A stretch of DNA of 8,543 bases from CAVRTJ01 sp046704825 (GTDB taxonomy: Bacteria > Acidobacteriota > UBA4820 > DSQY01). The stretch spans positions 1-8,543 of the forward strand of contig JBJKRE010000153.1 of assembly GCA_046704825.1 (NCBI GenBank), read 5' to 3'. Below, in pieces: positions 1-5,140 of the stretch. The stretch's first letter is position 1, and every line of letters starts with the position of its first letter. The notes beneath the pieces were generated by a model. That model was not told the DNA's origin. It saw only the letters and a program-made list of their open reading frames with translations, and made no database searches. Position numbers and translations under genes: made by a program.

Positions 1-117
1 AGGCCATCATTCCATTCCCTCTGCGTCCCTGCAAAGGTCGACCGTCTACCGAAGTATCAATTAGGCTTTCTCAATCTTTTCTCTGCGTCCTCGGCGTCTC
101 TGCGGTGAGATTCTTTG

Positions 118-209
118 CTTCGAAGGCCCGTCCATCGCCGTCTCCAAATCCCAAATCCAAAATCCCAATTCCCAAATGTCCTTCCTCACCGCCTCACTGC
201 CTCACTGTG
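118..209. repeat. Modular intergenic repeat, copy 1
   Basis: The copy is about 92 bp. It begins with CTTCGAAGGCCCGTCC (118-133) and ends with CTCACCGCCTCACTGCCTCA and CTGTG (185-209). Its core (143-178) is a degenerate tandem of CCAAATC/CCCAAAT words. Copy 2 at 262-361 has near-identical ends and a different core. There is no open reading frame, and no terminal inverted repeat that would suggest an insertion sequence. Confidence 0.6.
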
Positions 210-261
210 TGTTCGGAGTGATCGAGTGATCAAGTGAATAGTGATCGAGTTGCAGGCAGTC

Positions 262-361
262 CTTCGAAGACCCGCCCCCAGCCGTTTCTATTTTCTCTTT
301 AGCCTTTCGGCCTTAGGCTTTAGCCCTTCCCTTTCTCACCGCCTCACCGTCTCACTGTGAG
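262..361. repeat. Modular intergenic repeat, copy 2
   Basis: The copy is about 100 bp. It begins with CTTCGAAGACCCGCCC (262-277; 14 of 16 bases match the start of copy 1) and ends with CTCACCGCCTCACCGTCTCA and CTGTGAG (335-361). Its core (about 299-328) is a TTAGCCTTT/GGCCTTAGGCTTTAG run that can fold on itself (AGCCT 301-305 with AGGCT 315-319). This core is unlike the CCAAATC core of copy 1, so the ends are shared and the middle appears swapped. It lies 27 bp upstream of the promoter. Confidence 0.6.
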
Positions 362-387
362 ACCCCATGTTTCATCCGCGCCCCCTC

Positions 388-416
388 TTGACACGGTCAC
401 GAAAAGAACATATGTT
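388..416 (+). promoter_or_regulatory. Sigma-70-type promoter of the DUF134-led operon
   Basis: A perfect -35 hexamer TTGACA (388-393) is followed by a 17-nt spacer and a -10-like TATGTT (411-416, 4 of 6 matches to TATAAT). Transcription would start near 423, leaving a leader of about 35 nt before the TTG start codon at 457. It is the best promoter seen in the window and is correctly placed and oriented for the whole + strand gene series. The assignment is by consensus matching only. Confidence 0.7.
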
Positions 417-417
417 C
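406..417. promoter_or_regulatory. Palindromic operator GAACATATGTTC over the -10
   Basis: This is a perfect 12-bp inverted repeat covering the end of the spacer and the whole -10 hexamer. A second, overlapping dyad, TATG-TT-CATA, follows at 411-420. A dimeric repressor bound here would block RNA polymerase. The sequence fits the GAAC-N4-GTTC pattern known for the LexA/DinR box of Gram-positive bacteria and some other phyla. In this setting an autoregulatory site for the adjacent DUF134 HTH protein, or a metal-responsive repressor site, is equally possible. Confidence 0.55.
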
Positions 418-456
418 ATAACCTGAGGCCGAACCGGGCCTCGAAGGGAGGGTCGT

Positions 457-855
457 TTGGCGAGACCGGCGAGGGTGAGACACGTCGCGAAGCATCCGAG
501 GATTCACGGGCTCAAGCCGCTGGGCATCCCGATGACGGAGCTGGAGGTGCTCTCCTTGCAGGTGGACGAACTGGAAGCCTTGAGGCTCGCGGACCGGGAA
601 GGGCTCTACCAGGAGGAGGCGGCGAAGCGCATGGGCGTGTCGCGCGTGACCTTCGGGCGAATCCTCCAGCGGGCCCGCGCCAAGGTGGCGGAGGCCATCC
701 TGGACGGCAAGGCCGTCATTGTGAGCGACGGCCCGGTGCGGTTCGAGCCGGGCGCCGACGGGACGTGTCCCGTCCACGGCGGGCCCCGGCGGCGCGGCCG
801 GGCTTGCCGGTGCAACGGGGACGAGGTCCCCGGATCGCGAGGAGGTGAACGATGA
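457..855 (+). CDS. DUF134 family helix-turn-helix protein
   Basis: This 132-residue protein matches the DUF134 (PF02001) pattern: a basic MARPxRxR start, an IPMTELEVLSLQVDELEALRLAD segment (residues 24-46), then a sigma-like HTH (about 51-85, YQEEAAKRMGVSRVTFGRIL onward). It is probably a DNA-binding regulator; DUF134 proteins have no firmly established target. The C-terminal tail carries C104, C117 and C119 with H107, possible metal or Fe-S ligands that could make it a sensor. The start is TTG at 457, chosen because it yields the family-typical N-terminus and follows a strong GAAGGGAGGG ribosome site (442-451). It is the first gene after the promoter at 388-416, and its TGA overlaps the next ATG (ATGA). 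The family call is solid; the regulatory role over this operon is inference. Confidence 0.88.
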   Translation: MARPARVRHVAKHPRIHGLKPLGIPMTELEVLSLQVDELEALRLADREGLYQEEAAKRMGVSRVTFGRILQRARAKVAEAILDGKAVIVSDGPVRFEPGADGTCPVHGGPRRRGRACRCNGDEVPGSRGGER

Positions 856-1118
856 ACCGGAACGAGAGGTACGGACGCGGGTGGTGCTGGTCGGCCGGGG
901 GCGGCCTGTTCAGGGGCGCCGGCCGGGGCGGCGATGTCTGGGGCGGCGGACGCGGAAGGTGCCGCGGAGGACGCAGGGACGGACGTTTCTCGCGCCTCGA
1001 AGCCGAATCCCAGACCGGAACAGCGGGAGATCTCAACGGCGCGAGCCCCTGGGAGGTCCTGCAGGATCTTGCAGATCGGATCTCGCGCCTGGAAGCGAAG
1101 ATTGCATCGGAAGGGTGA
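852..1118 (+). CDS. DUF5320-like Gly/Arg-rich small protein
   Basis: An 88-residue protein in two parts. Residues 1-45 are low-complexity Gly/Arg/Trp with C12 and C37. Residues 66-88 (SPWEVLQDLADRISRLEAKI) form a short amphipathic, probably coiled-coil helix. That layout (glycine-rich head, Leu/Glu coiled-coil tail) resembles the DUF5320 family often seen next to DUF134 and NifX-like genes. It is richer in arginine and poorer in methionine than is usual for that family. GGAGGT at 841-846 precedes the ATG, which overlaps the DUF134 stop by 4 nt, so translational coupling is expected. The function is unknown; oligomerisation through the tail and metal or nucleic-acid contact through the head are guesses. 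Overlapping readings in other frames lack any family pattern. Confidence 0.7.
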   Translation: MNRNERYGRGWCWSAGGGLFRGAGRGGDVWGGGRGRCRGGRRDGRFSRLEAESQTGTAGDLNGASPWEVLQDLADRISRLEAKIASEG

Positions 1119-1174
1119 CGGCGGGCTGACGTTCCGCTTACCCGGAGCAACCTCATCAGTTGGGGGGAAATCGC

Positions 1175-2164
1175 GTGTTCAGAACCGGACCCATGGGATC
1201 GACGGGATCAGAGCCGACACAGACGAGGGTGTACGGCCCCGTGCCGAGCCGCAGGCTGGGGCGGAGCCTGGGCGTGGACCTGGTCCCCTTCAAGACGTGC
1301 ACCTACGACTGCGTCTACTGCCAGCTCGGCCGCACGACCCGCAAAACCCTCGAACGAGCGGCCTTCTGCGACGTCCGCGCCCTGGCCGGCGAGGTTCGGG
1401 ACCGCGTCCAGCGTTCCCGGCCCGACTACGTCACGCTGGCGGGCAGCGGCGAACCCACCCTTGAAGCGCGTTTCGGCGATCTCATCGAAGAAATCAAGAC
1501 CGGGACGGACGTCCCCGTGGTCCTGCTCACGAACGGGTCCCTGTTGTGGGACGAGGAGGTCTGGCGGGCGGCCGCCCTCGCGGACGCGGTTCTGCCCAGC
1601 CTGGACGCGGGAGACGAGGCCTTCTTCCAGTGGGTGAACCGGCCCGTTGAGGGGCTTTCCTTCGACCGGGTGCTGAGCGGGCTCATCGCTTTCAGAGAGC
1701 GGTATGCGGGGCCCATCTGGCTGGAAGTCATGGTGCTGGCCGGGAAGACGGACGCCGCGGGGCGCCTCGAGGCCATCGCGGACGCCGCCGCGAAGATCCG
1801 CCCCGACTGCATCCACCTCAACACACCGATCCGCCCCGGCGGAGCGCCGGACGCCCTGACCTTGGAGCGCGGCCGATTGGAAAGACTGAGAAACCGCTTC
1901 GCGCCGTGCGCCGACGTGGTGTGCGAGTTTTCCGGACACCCTCCGCAGGATGACCCGGAGGCCGCTGAAGACGCGCTGACCATCATGGCCCTGCTCCGGC
2001 GAAGGCCGTGCACCTTGAACGAAATCGTGGCGGGACTGGGCATCCGGTGCGGGACCGTCCGCCGCGTGCTGGAAGACTACCAGCGCGAAGAGGCGATCCG
2101 AAGGTTCCGGCGGGAAGGCCGGCTGTACTACGCAGCCGCCGAACCGGCGGAACCGGATTCGTAG
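1175..2164 (+). CDS. Radical SAM protein, COG0731 type, with C-terminal winged helix
   Basis: A 329-residue radical SAM enzyme. The YGPVPSRRLGRSLGVDLVPF block (about 20-39) directly precedes the [4Fe-4S] motif CTYDCVYC (C42, C46, C49; CX3CX2C), and GSGEPT at 90-95 is the usual SAM-contacting segment. This arrangement is typical of the COG0731 group of uncharacterised Fe-S oxidoreductases distantly related to TYW1. Residues 265-325 look like a winged-helix domain (LTIMALLRRRPCTLNEIVAG, then GTVRRVLEDYQREEAI), which could bind a nucleic acid or protein partner. The start is uncertain: TTG 1160, GTG 1175 or ATG 1193. GTG 1175 is preferred because a GGGGGGAAA ribosome site (1162-1170) sits at the right distance. 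The gene ends 11 nt before the permease gene. The substrate is unknown. Confidence 0.88.
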   Translation: MFRTGPMGSTGSEPTQTRVYGPVPSRRLGRSLGVDLVPFKTCTYDCVYCQLGRTTRKTLERAAFCDVRALAGEVRDRVQRSRPDYVTLAGSGEPTLEARFGDLIEEIKTGTDVPVVLLTNGSLLWDEEVWRAAALADAVLPSLDAGDEAFFQWVNRPVEGLSFDRVLSGLIAFRERYAGPIWLEVMVLAGKTDAAGRLEAIADAAAKIRPDCIHLNTPIRPGGAPDALTLERGRLERLRNRFAPCADVVCEFSGHPPQDDPEAAEDALTIMALLRRRPCTLNEIVAGLGIRCGTVRRVLEDYQREEAIRRFRREGRLYYAAAEPAEPDS

Positions 2165-2175
2165 GGGAGCGGCGC

Positions 2176-3204
2176 ATGGCATGGGCGAGCGACGTACTGG
2201 CCGAATCCCTGATGGTCACCGGATTCGTGTTCGTCATGATGATCCTCGTGGAGTACGGCCAGGTCGTCACGGCGGGTGTCATGGGGGCGTGGCTCAAACG
2301 GGGAGGCATGGGGCGAACCGCCTCCGTGACCCTGGTCGGCACGGTGCCGGGCTGCCTGGGCGCCTTCACCAACGTGACGCTCTACATCCACCGCCTCATC
2401 ACATTCGGCGCCCTGGCCGGCGCCATGATCGCCTCCAGCGGGGACGAGGCCTTCATCATGCTCGCGCTTTTTCCGAAGAAGGCCGTGTTCCTGTTCGCCC
2501 TGCTGTTCGTCTACGGCCTCGCGGTGGGCACGGCGGTGGACCGGCTTGGCCGGCCGCGCTTCTACGGGTGCGAATCGTGCCCCGACGGCATCGAACTGCA
2601 CCCGGACGAACCGGGACCGGCGATGGCGGCCCTGCGGCGAGACTCGCTCCGCGCGATGAGCTTTCCCCGGGCTGTCCTGTGCACGGCCCTCGGGCTCTTC
2701 CTGGTGGCCGTGGCCGTCGGCTGGATTGGCCCGGAACAGTGGAACTGGGTCCGGGTCACGGTACTGCTCGTGGCCGGTGCGGCCCTGTCGGTGACTTTCC
2801 TCGCGCCCGAACACTTTCTGGAGGAGCACCTCTACGGCCACGTGGCGAAGAAGCACCTGCCGAGGATATTTCTCTGGGTGCTCGGCGTGCTCCTTGCGCT
2901 CGCGTGGCTCAAGGCCGCCGACCTCCCGCTGCAGGCCTGGATCGAAGCCCACAGGGCCTGGGCGCTCGTGGTGGCCGCGGCCGTCGGGATCATTCCGGAA
3001 TCGGGGCCCCACATGGTCTTCTTGACGCTCTTCGCGCAGGGCGCCCTGCCGTTTTCGGTTCTGGCCGCCTCGTGCGTGGTCCAGGACGGCCACGGCATGC
3101 TGCCACTGCTGGCCGAGTCGCGCCGGGAGTTCGTCAAGGTGAAGGCGGTGAACCTCGCGGCCGGACTGGCGCTGGGCGGGGCGCTGATGGCGTTCGGCTG
3201 GTAG
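2176..3204 (+). CDS. ArsP_2-like 10-TM putative heavy-metal/arsenic exporter
   Basis: A 342-residue membrane protein with about ten hydrophobic segments (near 11-29, 48-70, 73-92, 99-121, 163-185, 191-211, 229-247, 260-279, 281-301 and 322-341). Conserved blocks GTVPGCLGAFTNVTLYIHRL (55-74), SSGDEAFIMLALFPKKAV (87-104), PEHFLEEHLYGHVAKKHLPR (211-230) and GIIPESGPHMVFLTLF (271-286) fit the putative 10-TM heavy-metal exporter family ArsP_2 (formerly DUF2899; some members are annotated as arsenic efflux proteins or manganese transporters). The two halves resemble each other. A soluble loop (about 122-162) carries CESC at 132-135 and H142, possible metal ligands. ATG 2176 follows AGGGGAGC (2163-2170); the frame is open upstream to 2008, but that part overlaps the radical SAM gene and is not membrane-like. 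The transported ion is unproven. Confidence 0.85.
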   Translation: MAWASDVLAESLMVTGFVFVMMILVEYGQVVTAGVMGAWLKRGGMGRTASVTLVGTVPGCLGAFTNVTLYIHRLITFGALAGAMIASSGDEAFIMLALFPKKAVFLFALLFVYGLAVGTAVDRLGRPRFYGCESCPDGIELHPDEPGPAMAALRRDSLRAMSFPRAVLCTALGLFLVAVAVGWIGPEQWNWVRVTVLLVAGAALSVTFLAPEHFLEEHLYGHVAKKHLPRIFLWVLGVLLALAWLKAADLPLQAWIEAHRAWALVVAAAVGIIPESGPHMVFLTLFAQGALPFSVLAASCVVQDGHGMLPLLAESRREFVKVKAVNLAAGLALGGALMAFGW

Positions 3205-3220
3205 AGAAAAGGGGGGTCCG

Positions 3221-3757
3221 ATGAGAATACGATGCGCGCTGTTCGTGGGTCTTATGGCAATCGGGTTGCTGGCGGCTACGCCGGTCAAACTGCCGATGAA
3301 CGACGTGGGACGGGTCCAATACGTATACGTGACCGAGGTTCCGGGGGCATCGCCCGCCGAACTCATGAAGCGGGCCAGGAACTGGCTGACGCAGAAAAAT
3401 GGAGGGGATTCCAGGATCGTGGGCGAGGCGCAACCCCACTGCATCGTGGTGGGGGAAACATTCGAAATACCCCATGAGGGCATGCCTGTGTCCATATACT
3501 ACACGCTGGCTTTCGAGGCGCGCCCCGGCCGATTCTGCGCCACGGCGGGCGCCATGTACGTGTTTGACGGAAGCATCCGGCATCCCCTGGAACATTATCT
3601 GAACCCGGACGGGACGCCGCGCATCAATGCCTGGATGCTGGAGTCCGTGGACAGGCAGGCCCGCGAGATGCTCGCGGCTCTGCACGAAGAGGTTCTCCGG
3701 CCGAAACCGGGGCGGCATGGCGCGGAACCGGCCAGGCAGACGCCGGGCAGGAGGTGA
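3221..3757 (+). CDS. Exported DUF4468-like protein
   Basis: A 178-residue protein with an N-terminal signal sequence (MRIR, then a hydrophobic stretch about 5-20, ATPVK around the likely cleavage point). There is no lipobox, so it is probably periplasmic or outer-membrane-associated. The mature part has the pattern of DUF4468 proteins (TBP-like fold): YVYVTEVPGASPAELMKRARNWLTQ (35-59), then IVGEAQPHCIVVGETFEI and a Tyr/Phe-rich strand series to MYVFDG (about 67-117), and a helix (141-160). The tail (161-178) is basic and low in complexity. Family function is unknown. An AAAGGGGGGT ribosome site precedes the ATG; the gap from the permease is 16 nt. Its place between a metal permease and a Cys-rich protein suggests an envelope accessory role, which is inference only. 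Confidence 0.7.
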   Translation: MRIRCALFVGLMAIGLLAATPVKLPMNDVGRVQYVYVTEVPGASPAELMKRARNWLTQKNGGDSRIVGEAQPHCIVVGETFEIPHEGMPVSIYYTLAFEARPGRFCATAGAMYVFDGSIRHPLEHYLNPDGTPRINAWMLESVDRQAREMLAALHEEVLRPKPGRHGAEPARQTPGRR

Positions 3758-3761
3758 GGAC

Positions 3762-3965
3762 ATGGTCAAGGAAAACAGGCAGAGAAAAATGGGGAGCGGG
3801 GGCTACTGCGTGTGCCTGCGGTGCGGCCGCCGCGAACCGCACAAGGCGGGCGTCCCATGCATGAAGATGCGGTGTCCCGATTGCTCCGCCTTCATGGTGC
3901 GCGAGGGATCGGAACACCATCTGGAGGCCGTGGAGCGGGCCGAGGCCCGCAAGGCCGGACGGTGA
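3762..3965 (+). CDS. Six-cysteine zinc-ribbon/rubredoxin-like small protein
   Basis: A 67-residue soluble protein. After a basic N-terminus it reads GYCVCLRCG (C16, C18, C21), PHKAGVPC (H27, C33) and MRCPDCSAFMVREG (C38, C41), then an acidic/basic helix. The CxCxxC...C...CxxC spacing could hold one or two Zn2+ ions or an Fe centre. Short proteins of this look (GYC-C--CG, P--GVPC, RCP-C---MVRE) tend to occur near NifX-like and Fe-S assembly genes, which agrees with the neighbour at 4739; that association is from memory and not tested here. The start is ATG 3762, four bases after the previous stop, with AGGAGGTGA (3749-3757) as ribosome site overlapping that stop. Function is unknown; metal binding is likely. 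Confidence 0.72.
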   Translation: MVKENRQRKMGSGGYCVCLRCGRREPHKAGVPCMKMRCPDCSAFMVREGSEHHLEAVERAEARKAGR

Positions 3966-4030
3966 AGGAAGGCCCGCACAGCAGGGCGGGTGGACAACGA
4001 TATGACGCACAGCAGAAAACGAGGTGACGC

Positions 4031-4642
4031 GTGAAGCCGGACGAAGTCGCAAAGGTATGGGCCCACTTTCAGGCCAGGACCCAGCAGTACCTCAGCCTGG
4101 GTCACGACCGGTTCAAGGCGGCCCGGTTCGTGGCCGAGGCGGTCGAACCCACCCGGGGGCGCGTCCTGGACGTGGGCACCGGCAAGGGCCTCCTCGCCAT
4201 GGCGCTGGCCCGCCGGGGGCTCGACGTGGTCAGCGTGGACGTCAACGCGGAAGACCAGTCCTTCGCGGCCTTCCTGGCCGGAAGGGAGCGGCTCGACGAG
4301 CGCATCCGATTCGTCCTGTCCGACGCTGAGGCCCTGCCCTTTCCGGACGGCCACTTCTCGTCCTGCGCCATGATGGACGTCCTTCACCACCTGGACAACG
4401 GCGCCGCCGTCATGAAGGAAATGGTGCGCACGCTCAGGCCGGGCGGGTACCTCGTCGTCGCGGATTTCAGCGACGCCGGGTTCGAACTGGTGGCGCGCGT
4501 CCACGAAGCGGAGGGCCGCACACACCCCCACGGTCCGGCCACCATGGCATGGGCCGACGCCTTCCTCGAGGAGCAGGGCCTGGAAAGGACGGCCCGCGCC
4601 AGCGGCGAGCTTCACGACCTGGGACTGTACAGAAAAGCCTGA
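4031..4642 (+). CDS. Class I SAM-dependent methyltransferase
   Basis: A 203-residue Rossmann-fold methyltransferase. Motif I is VLDVGTGKGLLA (45-56), the acidic residue binding the SAM ribose is D70 in VVSVD, motif II-like DAEALPFPDGHFSS is at 98-111, and RTLRPGGYLVVADF (133-146) is the post-motif strand. The MDVLHHL stretch (115-121) is usual in Methyltransf_11 members. A C-terminal block with HPHGPATMAWADAFLEEQGL (165-184) ends in a family-typical RK. No ArsM-type conserved cysteines are seen; only C112 is present. The start is GTG 4031 with GAGGTGA (4021-4027); there is no alternative in frame upstream. A 10-codon reading frame (4002-4034) ends over this GTG. The substrate is unknown. Confidence 0.88.
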   Translation: MKPDEVAKVWAHFQARTQQYLSLGHDRFKAARFVAEAVEPTRGRVLDVGTGKGLLAMALARRGLDVVSVDVNAEDQSFAAFLAGRERLDERIRFVLSDAEALPFPDGHFSSCAMMDVLHHLDNGAAVMKEMVRTLRPGGYLVVADFSDAGFELVARVHEAEGRTHPHGPATMAWADAFLEEQGLERTARASGELHDLGLYRKA

Positions 4643-4678
4643 CGCCGACGGGCACCACGAAGAAGCGCCCGGCGGCGT
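4642..4678 (+). other. Strong intergenic RNA hairpin after the methyltransferase stop
   Basis: ACGCCG (4642-4647) pairs with CGGCGT (4673-4678), and CGGGC (4649-4653) pairs with GCCCG (4667-4671). One A-G mismatch separates the two stems and a 13-nt loop closes them, giving 11 base pairs, all G-C except one A-T. It begins at the last base of the methyltransferase stop. There is no U-run behind it, so it is not a classic intrinsic terminator. It may protect the upstream mRNA's 3' end, attenuate transcription, or mark a processing point before the NifX-like gene. Confidence 0.5.
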
Positions 4679-4738
4679 AGCATAGGGAAACGATACCGTG
4701 AATCCATCGATATCCATCATCACTTCAGGAGGTCGTAC

Positions 4739-5119
4739 ATGACCAAGATAGCCGTTCCTCTCGTCAACGATACCTTTTCGAGCCACTTCGGCGGCGCCGA
4801 CAGCTTCGCGTTCTACGGTGTGGACGCGGATAGCCGGACCATCTCCGGCAAGGAGGTGGCCGTGCCTCCGCCGCACGAACGGGGCGCGTTCCCCATGTGG
4901 ATCCGCAACCAGGGCGCCACCACCATCCTGGCCGGCGGCATGGGACCGCGCGCCGTGCAGATGTTCCAGGCCTACGGCATCGAGGTGGTCCTGGGCGTGG
5001 AGGGGCCGTCCCAGCCGGACGACCTCGTGCGCGCCCACCTCGACGGAACCTTGAATGCCTCGGGCAACGGCTGCGGCGGCGGCGAGCTTCACCACTGCCA
5101 CGACCACGAAGACGAGTAG
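4739..5119 (+). CDS. NifX/NifB-C-terminal-like (Fe-Mo cofactor biosynthesis domain) protein
   Basis: This 126-residue protein is a single PF02579 domain. It starts MTKIAVPLVNDTFSSHFGGADSF (SHFGGA at 15-20, the conserved H-F/Y-G cluster-contact motif). It continues with VPPPHERGAFPMWIRNQGATTILAGGMGPRA (42-72) and QAYGIEVVLGV (77-87). Members bind Fe-S or Fe/Mo/Cu clusters or nucleate cofactors; outside nitrogen fixers they include ORP-like proteins of sulfate reducers. No nif genes occur here, so a role in FeMo-co synthesis is unlikely. The tail (110-126, NGCGGGELHHCHDHEDE) adds two Cys, four His and several acidic residues, a probable extra metal site. ATG 4739 has an ideal AGGAGGT (4727-4733). 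Two ATCCATC repeats 10 bp apart (4702-4708, 4712-4718) lie upstream. Confidence 0.9.
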   Translation: MTKIAVPLVNDTFSSHFGGADSFAFYGVDADSRTISGKEVAVPPPHERGAFPMWIRNQGATTILAGGMGPRAVQMFQAYGIEVVLGVEGPSQPDDLVRAHLDGTLNASGNGCGGGELHHCHDHEDE

Positions 5120-5140
5120 GAGGCGCCGCAGGTCGAGAAA

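Larger units (their letters stand above)
1..456. other. Non-coding leader region with modular repeats
   Basis: No credible coding region occurs here on either strand. The stretch is less GC-rich than the rest of the window and is made of short, word-like recurring modules. These include CTCTGCGTCC/GCGTCTCTGCGGTGAGA (81-110), a CCAAATCC run (143-178), CCTCACC/CTCACTG words (185-209 and 335-361), a GTGATCGAGT/GTGATCAAGTG run (217-252) and TTAGGCTTT (61-69 and 313-321). The last 70 bases hold the promoter and operator of the downstream operon. No tRNA or structured RNA could be recognised. The modules are directly visible; their function is unknown. Confidence 0.8.

Noticed and set aside
118..361. 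CRISPR array or insertion sequence in the repeat region
   Set aside because: There are only two unit copies, the conserved parts are at unit ends with unequal internal cores, there are no equal spacers, and no transposase or terminal inverted repeats.
357..848. + strand frame 357-848
   Set aside because: It overlaps the DUF134 gene in another frame, would start upstream of the promoter's likely transcription start, and translates to low-complexity Arg/Gly sequence.
2008..2175. N-terminal extension of the permease back to 2008
   Set aside because: The extra 56 residues are hydrophilic, lie inside the radical SAM gene in another frame, and precede a strong ribosome site for ATG 2176.
1208..3495. 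Long open frames on the - strand (1208-2182 and 2128-3495)
   Set aside because: They lie opposite well-recognised + strand genes, have Arg/Gly/Ala/Pro-biased low-information sequence, and show no family pattern. They are by-products of high GC.
3973..3990. Terminator after the six-Cys gene (CCCGC ... GCGGG)
   Set aside because: The stem is only 5 bp with an 8-nt loop and no following U-run; it is too weak to support a terminator call.
4031..4642. Arsenite methyltransferase ArsM
   Set aside because: The neighbouring ArsP_2-like permease made this tempting, but the protein has only one cysteine (C112) and lacks the ArsM cysteine set and C-terminal pattern.
3803..5107. 434-codon open frame on the - strand
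   Set aside because: It spans four + strand features including the methyltransferase and NifX-like genes, has no domain pattern, and has no ribosome site. It is a GC-driven artefact.
4739..5119. Nitrogen-fixation gene nifX
   Set aside because: The domain is shared with many non-nif cluster-binding proteins, and no nifH, D, K, E, N or B gene is in the window.
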